A stretch of 64,000 nucleotides of DNA. It comes from Rattus norvegicus (taxonomy: Eukaryota; Chordata; Mammalia; Rodentia; Muridae). This document shows positions 45,054 to 58,600 of the stretch, piece by piece. Both the position numbers and the translations under genes were made by a program. Numbering within the stretch: position 1 is the stretch's first letter; each line of letters opens with the position of its first letter. The notes below the pieces were generated by a model. The model had not been told where the DNA came from. It did no database searches and was given only the letters and a program-made list of their open reading frames with translations. The stretch lies in the NCBI RefSeq assembly GCF_036323735.1, contig NC_086019.1, forward strand, positions 241,408,602 to 241,472,601, written 5' to 3'.

Positions 45054-48000
45054 AAACACTGGGGAGATGAGGCAAGCCTACACTGCAGGCCAGGAATATT
45101 AATACCTTAAGAATTCCTAACTGAATCTATTCACTTATATAATCACTTATTTAAATCTACCTTCATGATTGTTTTTAAATCCCTGACAAGCTTCACAACT
45201 TTTCAAAAGGTATCAGCTCCCTTTTTACACAACTTCAGGGTTCCTCTTGAACCTGCCTAAATTTCCACCTGCCTGTCTTAAGGCCTTAAGATAAAGACAC
45301 AAGTTATAATCAACTGTGATATACCTGAAGGCCCAGTATTCATCCTGAGAAACTGACAGAGTCTTGTGCTTCCGAGACCAGGTGTTTCCTCTGCTGTTTC
45401 CCATCCACACATCAAAGCCAGCATCTGCCAGGATGAAGCCCAGGCTGTTGTTGTCAATGTTTGTGACCCAGTTACTAGAATCTGCCAGGAAGCCATGCTG
45501 AAGATACACAACTGGTTTGGGACCTGGAAAACATTGATGTTTAAAAGTGGTTAGCTCCAACCTTCTCAGCAAGTGATGCTTTGCTAAACAGCCAACTATT
45601 AAGAGGATCAAAGCCATTATGAGCAGCAAAAGCAAATTAACATATGGAGTCAGCACTGTTTGCCTGTAAAAGCTGACGGCTGTGTCTTCTTCAAACAGTG
45701 TTAACAAGGAAGGAGCAAAACTTCACTTTTTTCTTCTGTTTTGCATGCCTGGGTACAAAACATTGACTTAAGAAGATAATAGATTTGGTGGAACTTTGAA
45801 AGTATGTATATAATTTGATCACAATCATTTCAAACAAGATAAACTGAAAGGACACAACAGCAAGATGGCTCTTTGCACCTGCAACAATGGCTGATCCCTA
45901 TACAGAGATAACATCAACTGCTGGCCACAGTGCAGGGAGTAGGACTTCATCTCCACAGATGGCCAAAACACGCATGAATACTTAACACAGTTTTGCTCAT
46001 CATTTCGAACATATAAGCAGAACTAAGTATAGACACTGGGTGATAACGACTTATAAATGTGTACAACTGAAGAGTTCATAAAATATAAGGCTAAGCATGT
46101 ACAGGAACAGAAGACACACACACACTTATTGGATTTATTCATAACTGCCAAGACTTGGAAATCTTGGTTACTTAACCCTGCATCTGCTCAAATTTTTTTT
46201 CTTTTCTTTTTTTTTTTTTTTCCGGAGCTGGGGATCGGACCCAGGGCCTTGCGCTTGCTAGGCAAGCACTCTACCACTGAGCTAAATCCCCAACCCCTCA
46301 ATTTTTGATGTTACTCTAAATCTGTTGTAAAAAGCAAAGTCCAATACAAAAAATCAGTAGCACTCCTATATACAAATGATAAACAGGCTGAGAAAGAAAT
46401 TAGGGAAACAACAACCTTCACACCAGCCACAAACAATATGAAATCCCTCCGTGTGAGTCTAAGCAAGCAAGTGAAAGACCTGTATGACAAGCACTTCTGA
46501 TCTCTGAGAAAAATGTTGTAGAAGATCTCAGAAGATGGAAAGATTTCCCATGCTCATGGATTAGTAGGATTAACACAGTAAAAATAGCCATCCTACCTAA
46601 AGCAATCAACAGATTCAACACAATTCCTATCAACATTCCAGCACAATTCTTTACAGACCTTGAAAGAATAATACTTAGCTTGATATGGGGGAAAAAGCAT
46701 AGTTAAAGCAATCCCATACTATAAAAGAACTTATGGAGGTATCATCATCCATGATTTCAAGCTATACTCCATAGAAAGAGTAATAAAAAAAATCATATAG
46801 TACTGGCATAAAAACAGACAGGTTGATGAATGGAATGAAATCAAAGACCTGGAAGTAAACTCACACACCTATGGACACTTGATTTTTGACAAAGAAGCCA
46901 AAACTATATAATAGAGAAAAGAAAGCATCTTCAAGAAATAGTGCTGAGGGGCTGGGGATTTAGCTCAGTGGTAGAGCGCTTGCCTAGGGAGCGCAAGGCC
47001 CTGGGTTCGGTCCCCAGCTCCGGAAAAAAAAAAAAAAAAGAAATAGTGCTGGTCTGCCTGCATGTAGAAGAATACAAATAGACCCATATCTATCACTCCA
47101 CACAAAACTCAAGTCCAAGTAGATCAAAGACAACAACAACAACAATAACAAAACAAACAAACAAAACAGAAACACTAAACATTACAGAAGAGAAAGTGTG
47201 GAATAGCCTTGAACACACGGGCAAAAAAGACAACTTTCTGAACAGAACACCAATAGTTCAGGTACTAAGATCGACAATTAATAAAAGGAACCTCATGGAA
47301 CTGAAAAGCTTCTAAAAGGCAAAGGACACCGTCAACAAGACAAAATGGCAGCCTAAAGAATGGGAAAATATCTTCACCTACCTCACATCAAACAGAGGGC
47401 TGATTTCCAAATTCATAAAGAATTCAAGAAACTAGACTTCCAGAAACCAAATAATCCAACTAAAAGATAGTGTACAGAGCTAAAGAGATTTCTCAACAGA
47501 GGAATCTCTAATGGCTAAGAAGCACTTAAAGTTATGTTCAACATTCTTAGTCATCAGGGAAATACAAATCAAAACAACTCTGAGATTCCAACTTACACCC
47601 AGAGTGGTAAAGATTAAAAACTCAAGCAACAGCTCATGCTGACGAGGATATGGAACAAAGGGAACAGTCCTCCATGGCTGGTGGCAATGCAAAGTTGTAC
47701 AACCACTTTGGAAATCAATTTGGCTGTTTCTCAGAGAACTGGAACTAGATCTACCTCAAAACCCAGCTGTACCACTCCTGGGCATATACCCAGAAAGACT
47801 TGTTCAACCATGTTCATAGCAGCTTTATTCATAATAGTCCCAAACAGGAAACAACCTAGAAATGTGTGCATTTACATAATGGACTATTACTTAGCCATTA
47901 AAATAATGACACCATGAAATTTGCAGGCAAATGGATGGAATTAGAAAAGATCATCCTGAGGGAGGTAGCCCAGACCCAGAAAGACATGCATGGTATATAC

Positions 48001-50980
48001 TCACTTATAAGTGAATATTTGTCATAAAGTACAGGATAACCATGCTACAAACCACAAATCTAAAGAAGCTAAGTAACAAGGGAGTCCAAAAGGAGACACT
48101 TGAATCTCACTGAGAAAGGGGAATAGATTATACACCATTGGGGATAGCTAGAGGGAAGAGACTGGGGGTAGGAGGAGTGGGGATGGGAACAGGAGGGAGG
48201 GGCATGGAGGGAGAGAGTACGGGGTGAGACAACTTGATTGTGGTAGGGGCATCTCTGGGATAAGCTAGGACAGTGGAAAGTCCCAGGCATCTATGTGGGT
48301 GATCCAAGCTAAGACTCCCAGAAATGGAGGCTATGAAGCCTGACATGGCCATATCCTGTAACCAGGCAAGACTTCCAATGGTGGGATTGAGACACCAGCC
48401 CAGCCTTAGACACACAACTTGTTCTGCATACAAGATACGTAGGGGTAAAAAATGGAGCAGAGCTTGAGGGAAGGACAACTAATGGCTGGCCCAGTTTGAG
48501 ACCCAGGCCATGAGAGGGATTCCACCTGAGACACTATTAGATACATGAATCCATAGCCAAACATTGAGCAGAGCTTGGGGAATCCTGTGGAAGAAGGGGA
48601 GGAGCCAAGGAAGGGTTGAAGGAGCCAGAGGGGTCAAGGGCACACGAAAACCTACAGAATCAACTAACCTGGGGGCTCCCAGAGACTGAACCACCAACCA
48701 GACAGCATGCATGGGACTGACCTAGGCACTCTGCACATGTATAACAGTTGTGCAGCTAGCTAGATCTTCATACAAGACTGAAAATGGGAACAGGGCTGTC
48801 TCTGACAACATTGCCTGCCTTTGGATCCCTGGGCTGCCTTGCCTAACCTCAATAGAAGATACACCTAGTCTTACTTGATATGCCAAGGCTGGTTGATATC
48901 CATGGGAAGCCTCTCTTCTGAGGAGAGGGGGAGGAGAGGTATGTGGAGGGAGGGAAGGGGAAGGGAGAGGGAAGGACGGAGAAGAGAGGAGGGAGGGAAA
49001 GCTATGAATAGGATGTAAAGTAAATAAATAACTTAATAAAAAATTAACAGTTATAGAATAGTCTTACTGAAGATGACGAGTTTCAGATGGAAATTTGAAA
49101 GGGAACTCAGGAACTGTGGGGTGGGGAAGGGTAAGTATGACAAACATATTTTGTGCTCATATATTAAATCTCAAAATCTATTAAAAAGTGTTAAGTAGAA
49201 AAAACACACATGAACTCTAAATGTATATATGAATTTATCTTCTAATCACCACCTCTTCGTGAGGCAGTTAAACTGAAAAAAAAATAACAAAAAGAAAAAA
49301 AAACAAGAAAAAAAACACAGAGACTTGGATGTACAATCCACCCCACCCCCAAGAAAAAACATCCTGCCCTCCAAAGGCCTTGACGGGGTCAAGACCATGC
49401 AGCCATTCATCAACCAAACCCTCATTCAGCACTGACTATGTGACAGGTCCTTCTTGGTACTAGAGATAGAGCAAGGAACAAAAGCAAAAGAAAATACAAC
49501 CTTGGGGAAAGATGAAGAAGAAAGTGGGTCAACCCCAGGTCCATTGTATGTGCTTCTTTGCTTTCTAGAAGTACTGTTTGTTTGTTTGTTTGTTTGTTTG
49601 TTTGTTTGTTTTTTCCACATGGAAAGGTTTAATGAAAGAAGAAGAGGAGAGGAGAGGAAAGGAGGCCGGCCATGGGCACGTAGGGGGAAGAGGACGATGG
49701 GGAGAGAAGGGATAGGGAAGAGCAGACAAGAGCAAAGAGAGCAAGTATTTTAAGGCTGCATCAGTAAGACTTTCCGTGCCTGGAAAGTTCTACCTTCAGT
49801 GTACTGTGTCAGGTATGCCACCTCTGCCTTCAGTGAAGGTTTTAGTTCATCTTGAGAAACAGGAAAAATAAGCACTAAAAGTTTTAAATTATAAACTCAG
49901 TATGACAATAATTACTAAAATTCCTGCCTCTGGGAGCTAATGCAAATACATCATCAATGACAACAACAGAAATAAACAGAAACAAAAAGCCTGAAGTATC
50001 ATTTTTCTAGCCATGGACAGGCAAAATAACTACCCTGGTCACCTACAGAGCAGCCTCATGGCTGGTCACTGTGATGCTGCCTGCCCAGTGAGGTGAATCT
50101 CAGCTGAAGGTAGGCCGAACAATGGCTCATAAGAGGAAGGCAACTATGTGGGTGGGGAATTCCTCCTACCCCCTGAGACACGAGTCTGCATGGGAAGCTA
50201 CTTCACTCCAAAAACCATGAGGAACCAGCTGAGGTCTAGGGAAGTAATCAAACCAAGGGGCAAGCAGGAAGGAGGCCAAAGTTGAGCGTTGTCAACATGA
50301 CACAGAACTCAGTTTTCACTAGTAATGAAGTCTCAAAGGATTTGATTCAACTTCATAATGGGTGGCCAGGGCAGTGATCTTAGACTACAGTTCCTTGGGT
50401 AGGTTAAGACACTAGCATAGTGGATCTACCTCGGGAGTTGGCTTGAAAAGGCAGACTTCTTTGCCTGACCCAGGAATTGTAAGGTCCTCCTCAACCGGAC
50501 ACCTTAAGCTCCTTGCTAGTTTGGGAAGAGCCTGCATCTCCCACAAAAGGATTTGTATCCTGCAACAGCAGATTCTAAACAAAAAGGTAAGTGGGACCTT
50601 GTATGTAGTATATATCCATTCCCATGGAACCACACTAGGTAGTGCAAAGCCAGAGCTGCCCCTCAGCTTATTATCTCCATGAAATGGGTCACATAATCCA
50701 CCAATTCACAGGAACTCATCAACCAGAAAAGTGGGACATCTGCTCTGAACAAACTCAATGTCCAATCATTATTGTACCAAATCTGATTAGGCTTTGGCCT
50801 AAGCGCTTCCTGAATGAACTCTAACTACATAATAACCCAGGCCAGCTTCTAGAGTTTGCATAGTTTGGCACTAGTGTTAATATTGTTCAAAACAGTTATG
50901 TCCCAGGTTTCAAGTCATGTATGGCTTAAACTTTCATATCCATGTTAAGGATGAGGTGATTGAATAAAAACAAGAAACTT

Positions 50981-51025
<45 letters not shown>

Positions 51026-53590
51026 GAGTGAGTCCCAGTATGGTGGAGAAGAAAGTTTATTGTAGATAAAAGGGAGAGCACACCCAGAGGCAGAGACATC
51101 TGGGAGAGGCCAGAGTGGACATGACCTGGTGAGGAGAGGCAGGAGGAGAAATGAGAGACCCAGACCAAGTAGGCAGGAAGGTAAAGGGTAGACCAAAAGG
51201 GACCAGGTAATCAAAATGGCTGGATTATATAGGGAAGGGCAGCTAGGGAAAAAACAGCCCAACCCCTGGGCTGGAGAGGTTTAGGGGAGGGTATGGGGAA
51301 TATAGCCACACTCAGTAACAGTTAGGGATTGAGGACACAGGGAGAACCTGGCAGCCAGGTCCCCTTTGGTATGTTAAATATGCACCTCAGGCATATCTGT
51401 CCTGCATTTGAGACCTAACGGTGACCTACCTGTCCTGCATTACCTAACGGTGACCTACCTGTAGAGAAAGCAACTGGTCACAGACCACTCAGCCAACTCT
51501 GAGACTCAAGTCTACCTCATTTCAAAGGCCTTGGTTTTCACCAGTGACCTAAGCAATTATTCAAACCCAAAGTAGGGAAGAGGCATGCACACAAATAATA
51601 TGTCTGTTTCCAGCCAGTTCCCAGCAAGCCAAGCACCCTACGTCCAAACTAGCTGTGCACTGAAATAACACAGAATGGTTGTGAAATAGACATGTTAATG
51701 GTTCTGGCCTTGACCCGGAGAATGAGGAACTCCATACACAGAGACTGGCCTGGAAGATCTTGTTTATGAAGCTCCCTTGGCCAGTCCAAATCAGCCCATC
51801 AGAAGAATGTTCAAACCTACTTAAAGGGAGTTACAGCCAGCTATTGACCCTTCGAGCTGGGTCAGGGGAGAATGAGTTGACTAAAATGCCCTGGAAGAAG
51901 CCACAAGACACACTTATGTCCCCAACAAGCATCCAAGGGGGATCCTAAGGGTCTCCTCCTCAAGAATTATCGAGTGGATTGGAGGTTGGTAGCCCGCCAT
52001 TAGGTTTCAGTTATTCAAAATGATGGCCTCTGTTGAATTTTTATAGTCTAATTCTAGCTCTAATATTTGGCCTTAAAAATTAGTTCAAATTCTATTGATT
52101 TCAGTCCCACTCTGTTGTATTAAAAAAAAACAAAACAAAACAAAACAAAAAAAAAAAAACAAGTACCCTGAAAATGGCTATTACAAATAATCAGACTTCA
52201 AACTTCCAAACTCAAGACTCAGAAGTTGGAGACTGGGGAGCCTGGATCCCCTGAGAACTATTTGTCTTCATCACCCCATGTCAGTAGGTCAAAGGGTAAA
52301 AAGGGCATGCCAAAGGGAGAGGTGAGGTGCAGCCTAACTGGAGGAAGAAACAAAATGGAGGGGCTTAGGTTCAAAGTATAAATCCCGGGAGACTAAACAA
52401 GAGAATCCAATATGGAAGTTACCAGATAGTTTTCTGACTGTATCAGGGACAACAGTACAAACCCAAGGGCTAACCAAAAGGGCTAAATGACTGGAAACTC
52501 AAACATGAGGTATAGAAGCCTTGTCTTTATGTCACCCCAGCCATTTGTCATAGGAAAACTACTTAACCCCCATAACCTCGGTATCTCATTTGGCCAACAG
52601 GCTAATCAGAGTCCTAATGATTCATCTGACGATTCATGCTTGGGGGACACTTAGCTTGTCCACAGAAAACAATCAGAAAGTCATGCGGTGTTTGCCAAAG
52701 TCCAGGCCATGACATTCCCACTTCAAAGTCTGCCTGTAGGAAAGGGGGATGACCTGCACTGCAGGAGCGAGCACATGACCATGCATCACCAGGTCCCATC
52801 AGTAGCACAGCACTGCCCTCCACACCCCTGGTGACTGTCACTGTAGCGGCTGAAGTTGAATCTGGCACGAGGTACACACAGGGTAAGGTACCTCACTATG
52901 CAGGGTAAGGCACCTCAAGGGCCTTACAGCAAGGATGGGGTAGGTGTTATTCTTCTCTTGTATAAGATGAAGAAACAAACCCAGAGAGGTTAAGTAAACT
53001 GCCACCATCCCACTCAAGCCTGAGGCTAGTGCTTTTGGTACGGTCACACTAGTTGGTGGCACCTAGCTATACCCTCCACAGTAAGACCACAGATTTTGCC
53101 CCTGGCTGTCTCTGATACTGGAAGATAGGGAAGCTCTGACCCGAATGTGACTTAGAATGGAATGAGGGACATTTTGGAATCTCAATGCTTTACTCAGTCC
53201 TAGGAGGGCAACAAACGACTTGGGGATAGGCCAAGTCCTTGGGGTGCAGCGTTTTCAAAGCAAATGAGTCAGCAACATAATCAACCTCAAAAAGACTTTG
53301 GCCTCCACAGGGATCCAGCCTCCCTTGGTCCTGTGGGGAAGGCATGAATTACACTTGTTATCAACTATCTGAGTTACTGTTGACTTGACTACTGTGAACC
53401 AAACACACAGAGAGTTCAGAAAACATACCCCCAGGCACCTGATGTGTTCTAAGTGCAGCGGTCCTTAGGATGGAGACACACACATTCCTTAATGTTCTGT
53501 CCTGGCTGCACTTTTCAACCCAATCCACAGCAGCAGACATTTGTACTTGTGCCTATTGGAGAGTGTGCTTGCAATTTTCCATTTAAAATA

Positions 53591-53638
<48 letters not shown>

Positions 53639-55581
53639 CCTCGTGTATGCCAGGAGAGACAGTAGATGTTTTCCTAAACACAAGGCACTTAGCAGTAGCT
53701 AGCCAAGAAGGAGGGAGTGGGTGTGAGGAAAGGGAAGGGGCGGGTGGAGCAGTGTAGGCTCTGATGTTATACTTCTCCTTTGTTCCAACCTCACCCAGAG
53801 TTGGACAAACAGACCATACAGCTAGCTCGACTTAGGCTGCTGAGTTTAAAAGACTGAAATGCAATCTCCTGCCCAATGCACCAGGAGAAGCCCAGAAAGC
53901 CCCAGCACGTGCTCAGCCCAGTCTACATGGGCTCAGTGCCTCTGGTACAGAGACTTACAATCAGATTACATACCCCTACTAAAGCTCCATCTTGTGAATG
54001 AATAAATAAAGCCAGAAACTCACAGATGGCTTCTTTTAAAAGGCGAGTTTCCCTACAGAAAGGATGATCTAACGAAATCAAAACAACGGCCTGGAGTCTT
54101 TTCTGGTGGAGACAACTCACGCACCAGGCTGAGAACTTTCACCTCTGACTCAAATGGCTCAGCTGGCAACCCTTGAGAAGCCTGCACCTAGGCCACGCTT
54201 GAGAAGTTTGCTTCCTCAAGAAGTTTGCTTGCCTTCAGTTGTTTCCAGTTTTCACAGAATGCGAGCTCACCCGCCAGGTCATCAGATGCAGGATTTTTCA
54301 GATACAAATGAGGTATCTGATTTCCTAGTTAGGCAACTGTAACTGGCTGATTTCCCAGTGAGGCTTGTATTTTCCTTTTAATGCTGGCCCAAGTAGTATT
54401 TCCTTGTTTCAGCTAAATAACGTCTATATTATGGCTATCATGGGATCAGCTTGCTCAATCCTTATTATATAAGGACATGTTCTGAATTCAAGGAATATTA
54501 CCTCTGCAGTCAAAATGCCCAAGGAACTGCCCTTTGCCTTGGCCGTCTCTAGCAGGAAATGACTGAATTGATCTCAAACTTGAAGATCTAGATACCTAGA
54601 CATCTGCCAGACGTGTGTTACAACGGTGCAAGCTTTTCAAATCCTTGGTCGAAGCAGGAAGTGAGAGTCTTGTAATATTAACATTCATCATTAAGTCTGA
54701 GCAGATAAAAACAAAACCACTTCTCTATAAATGATTAATTTCTGTGTTTCAGTTCCCTTAAGCACTTAGCAGCCAATACAGGGGTAGCCCAACATGTGAT
54801 GAGAATGATTGCTTAAAAGAAGATGGCTCAGTGGAAAAAGCTTTCCATCACCCACATTTAAAAGACAAACAAACAACCCTAAAAACCAAACCAAACCAAA
54901 CCAAACACTAACATGGTATTAGACAGAGTCAGGAGGATTGTTGGGACTTGCTGGCTACCAGACAGGCTCCAAGCTCAGGAGTGGAGAATGACAGAAAAGA
55001 ATGTCTAATGTCTCCCTTAGCATACAAAGGATATTCTCATATTCCCCCCGTATCTGCCCCCCTCCCAATGTATTTTAAATGGAAAATTGCAGCATAGTCT
55101 CCAATAGCTACAAGCAGAAATGTCTGCTCCTCCTGATGAGGTGAAACGTGCACACACAGCCAGGACGGACTACTAAGAAATGTATGTATCTACATCCATT
55201 AGATCCATAAAGACTATTGCCTCACACTGTCCCATAACAACTGAGATTTAAGGGACTTCCTCTGCAAAACGAGACAGAGAGGCTAGAACAGGAGGCAGCA
55301 GGTGGCAGAACTTTTAGGAGGACATGTTCACACAGAACCTTTGACACCATGTGAAGCTAGTCATGCTGTCTGAAGAGCCAGCCCACTCACCCTTTCTCTG
55401 TAACCTATTGCCCCCCTCAGAATGTCCCCCCTACAAATAAATGTCAGTTTAATATATCCTATAATTGCTTATAAAGAATAAGGCTATAGGGCATTACTTT
55501 CTATATGTTAAATGCATTCATTGCACAAAACAACACTAAATTTCCATAGACCTGCTTTGAGATTCATTTTCTCTGGTATAT

Positions 55582-55628
<47 letters not shown>

Positions 55629-58600
55629 GATTCCCTCAATATTCTCTCAGTTTCTGAGCTGTCTCCTGTGTCTAGATGAATGGCATCCAGATCATAAGGG
55701 GAAGAAGTGTGGTGGTCAGAGCAGGGAGAACGGTGTTAAAGAGTGATGGTTTCTGGATGGCGTAGAGACTGCGAGAGAATCAAGAATGATTCTACGGACG
55801 GCTGTGGATGGATCTTGGCATCCGTGCTTGCCTAAGCATGCACAAGGTCCTGGGTTCAATCCCCAGCACTGCCAAACAAAGGGAAATGACTTAGCAATTT
55901 CTAGTCTAGGTCACTGGAAGGGTGATGAGCTATTAATAGGGAGCCCAAAGGGAAGTGGCATTCACAAGATTGGTGCCATTTTGGGTACCCTGTACTCTCT
56001 TTGACTTTTTTGGTTTTCAGCAAGACAGATTAGCAGCACTGACCACAGTGCTCCTGAATAGACAAAATAAAGAGCTTCTGGCCAGCACTGGGACTTGGGC
56101 CATGGAGAGCGAACCATAGAGAACTGAGTCACAGAATTCCCTGAAAAGCCCCCTTTGAGGCTGCCTTGTAAACACATAGATCACCGACCTCTCCTCAGAA
56201 TGGGGAAGGAAAACTAGGATCTAAAACTAAACACAGTTTTGACTCAGAGAACTCTCAGGCTGTGGTCTGAACTCTCAAGACAAGGGCATCCACCTCCCCG
56301 GCCTGCAAGGGGACCACCTTCTTTCTCCAAGGACTGCTGTCTCTTTGAAGCCTTTGCTTCCCTTCACAGAAAAAACACCTCCACTGGCCACAGTGGGATG
56401 TGTGTGCACAAGGCAAGAAAGATCTCTGTTCGCTTTAACTGCTGTGTGGAGACAGAAGCCTGAGGGTGGAGGTAGTACATTCTCCCAGTATGGCTTTGCC
56501 TGCCTTAAAAAATGGCGTGTAAGGGGTTGGAGATTTAGCTCAGTGGTAGAGCGCTTGCCTAGGAAGCGCAAGGCCCTGGGTTCGGTCCCCAGCTCCAAAA
56601 AAAAAGAACCAAAAAAAAAAAAAATGGCGTGTAGTAGTAACTACTACTTAACTAAGAACTTTAAAGGAAATACCATCTATACTCGTGTGTCTTTAGATAG
56701 GCTCTAAAACCTGATGCTGTGTAGGTTTTTTTTCTTTTTTGGCAAAAAAAAAAGGGAAGGAAGGAAACTATGATCAATAGGTTCGCTCTTGCACAAAATC
56801 TATACTTTTATGTGTTTGAGAGCAGGAAAAACAGATCAGTGCAAGTCACCACTCAATCGTTCTGTGAAACTCGCAAGGAGAAATGACAGTGTAGAGCTAT
56901 TCACACTAAAACAAAATCTCAAATGACTTTGGAAGAGAGCACTGCCATAGCCACCTAAGCATTATTTACTCAGTGTCTTGTATGGAGGCAGAAAACTAGG
57001 CGTCTCACACAGCATGAAAAGAATCACAAGACAAAGCTCACATTCGCCCCAGATCTGTAGTTCACTCTGAATAATCACTTGAGAAGCATCTGAGGTAAAG
57101 AACACTCGTCTCTGGTTACAACCCCAACAGAAGAGGGAGCTAGCCAATTACCTTAACCCATTTTTCAGAAAATCAATAGGCCACCTTGAGAGATGGTTAA
57201 AAGCAAACCTATTATCCTGTTAAGGATATATACCTGTTAGGCGTGTAAGACAGTTTGTCTAGAAATTCCATCACCCACGTCAGGACCACAGTTTTGCTTA
57301 AGTTATAAGTTAATCAAAACTATATATAACTATAGACCCAGCTACAAATTTTTAAAGCAAATCTATAAGAACTTTTAATATAATCCTAGTGAAAGTCGGT
57401 ATCAATACAAGCACGCAGAGAGAGCATTTTCTAAATTGCTATATTGTAGTTATATTATTTATTATTAATAAGTATTTATACTATTTATTGACTTGCACAA
57501 TATATAGGTATATGTTTTGCTGTTGTTGACTTGTTTGAGCAGCAATGTTTGTTAGCCGAGAATTCAAAGTAGCAAAAAGTTCATTCACTTGTTAAGCCTT
57601 CCATGACACAAATATGCAATGGAGTGCTATGTATCTTCAGAGAAGTACTCTAAGAATTACTGGGAAGAGCTCTGTGATAGTAAATAAAAGCATGTTTTGT
57701 GAGTTTGTTAATAGCAAACAAATAATTTGAAAAATAAAACAATATGTCCTTTACAGCACCTTTTGAACTTAAAAGGTGGCAAGAGAAAACTAATCCACAA
57801 TTGTTCCTAATGAGCATTTGGAAGGTACAAAAATTTTAAATGAAGATATTATACAACAAGAACACATTTTAAAAACTGGGAAGTAAGATAGAAAAAGAAG
57901 TATTTAGTGCTTATCTTTATGGTCTCTTGTTTTTGTTTGTTCGTTTGTTTTTTGTGGATAGTTTTTAAATTGCAAAAGTCAACTGTTTAATGCTCACAAC
58001 ATTAGCTTAGATATGCTCATAATAGTACTTTGTTTCTTAAGCGGTGAAATTAGTCAAGCCAGCCTTGCTTTAAAGTGGTTGCCCCAGCTTAGCTGGTACT
58101 TTGGCCTCCAGCGATCCTGTGGTAACCCTGTCAAGTGAAGTCTGAATTCTGTCACCAACTCAGACAACACAGTGACTTCCAAAAGCCGTTACACCTTGCT
58201 ACGGTAAGCATCCATACCTTTATCAAACTGGTTCTTCCGCCCATGCGGGATTCGGTGAACACCCAGAATGTAGCCATCTCCTGTCTGTACTGAGTGCTCT
58301 TCGCCAGGATATCCCCAGTGCATGATTATCTCAGTCTGGGGAGAAAAGAAGACAACGGGTATTCTACGGTGGATGCTGATTCTTGCATCTCCAAAAGCAT
58401 CAGGCAAAGGAGAAAACAAATGCAGGAACTTTTCCTTTCTTATAGCTTTTTAATCATTTCAATTTGACTCTTGACTCCACTCGATCTAGTAACCAAGATC
58501 CCATCTCAAGACCCAGCCAATTATACTCATGGCATTTAATCATCCTGCCACGTTCTACAGCAAGTGTGTCAAATTTGGGCTCCTGTTGTTTTGCATCATG

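Noticed and set aside
45225..45707. 160-codon minus-strand frame around Lipa exon 4
   Set aside because: It reads through the acceptor and donor into introns. Only 45325-45523 is exon, as shown by splice sites and the continuous family sequence.
46310..49045. Protein-coding gene on the plus strand inside Lipa intron 3
   Set aside because: The sequence is L1 ORF2 and 3' UTR with many stops and an internal ID insertion.
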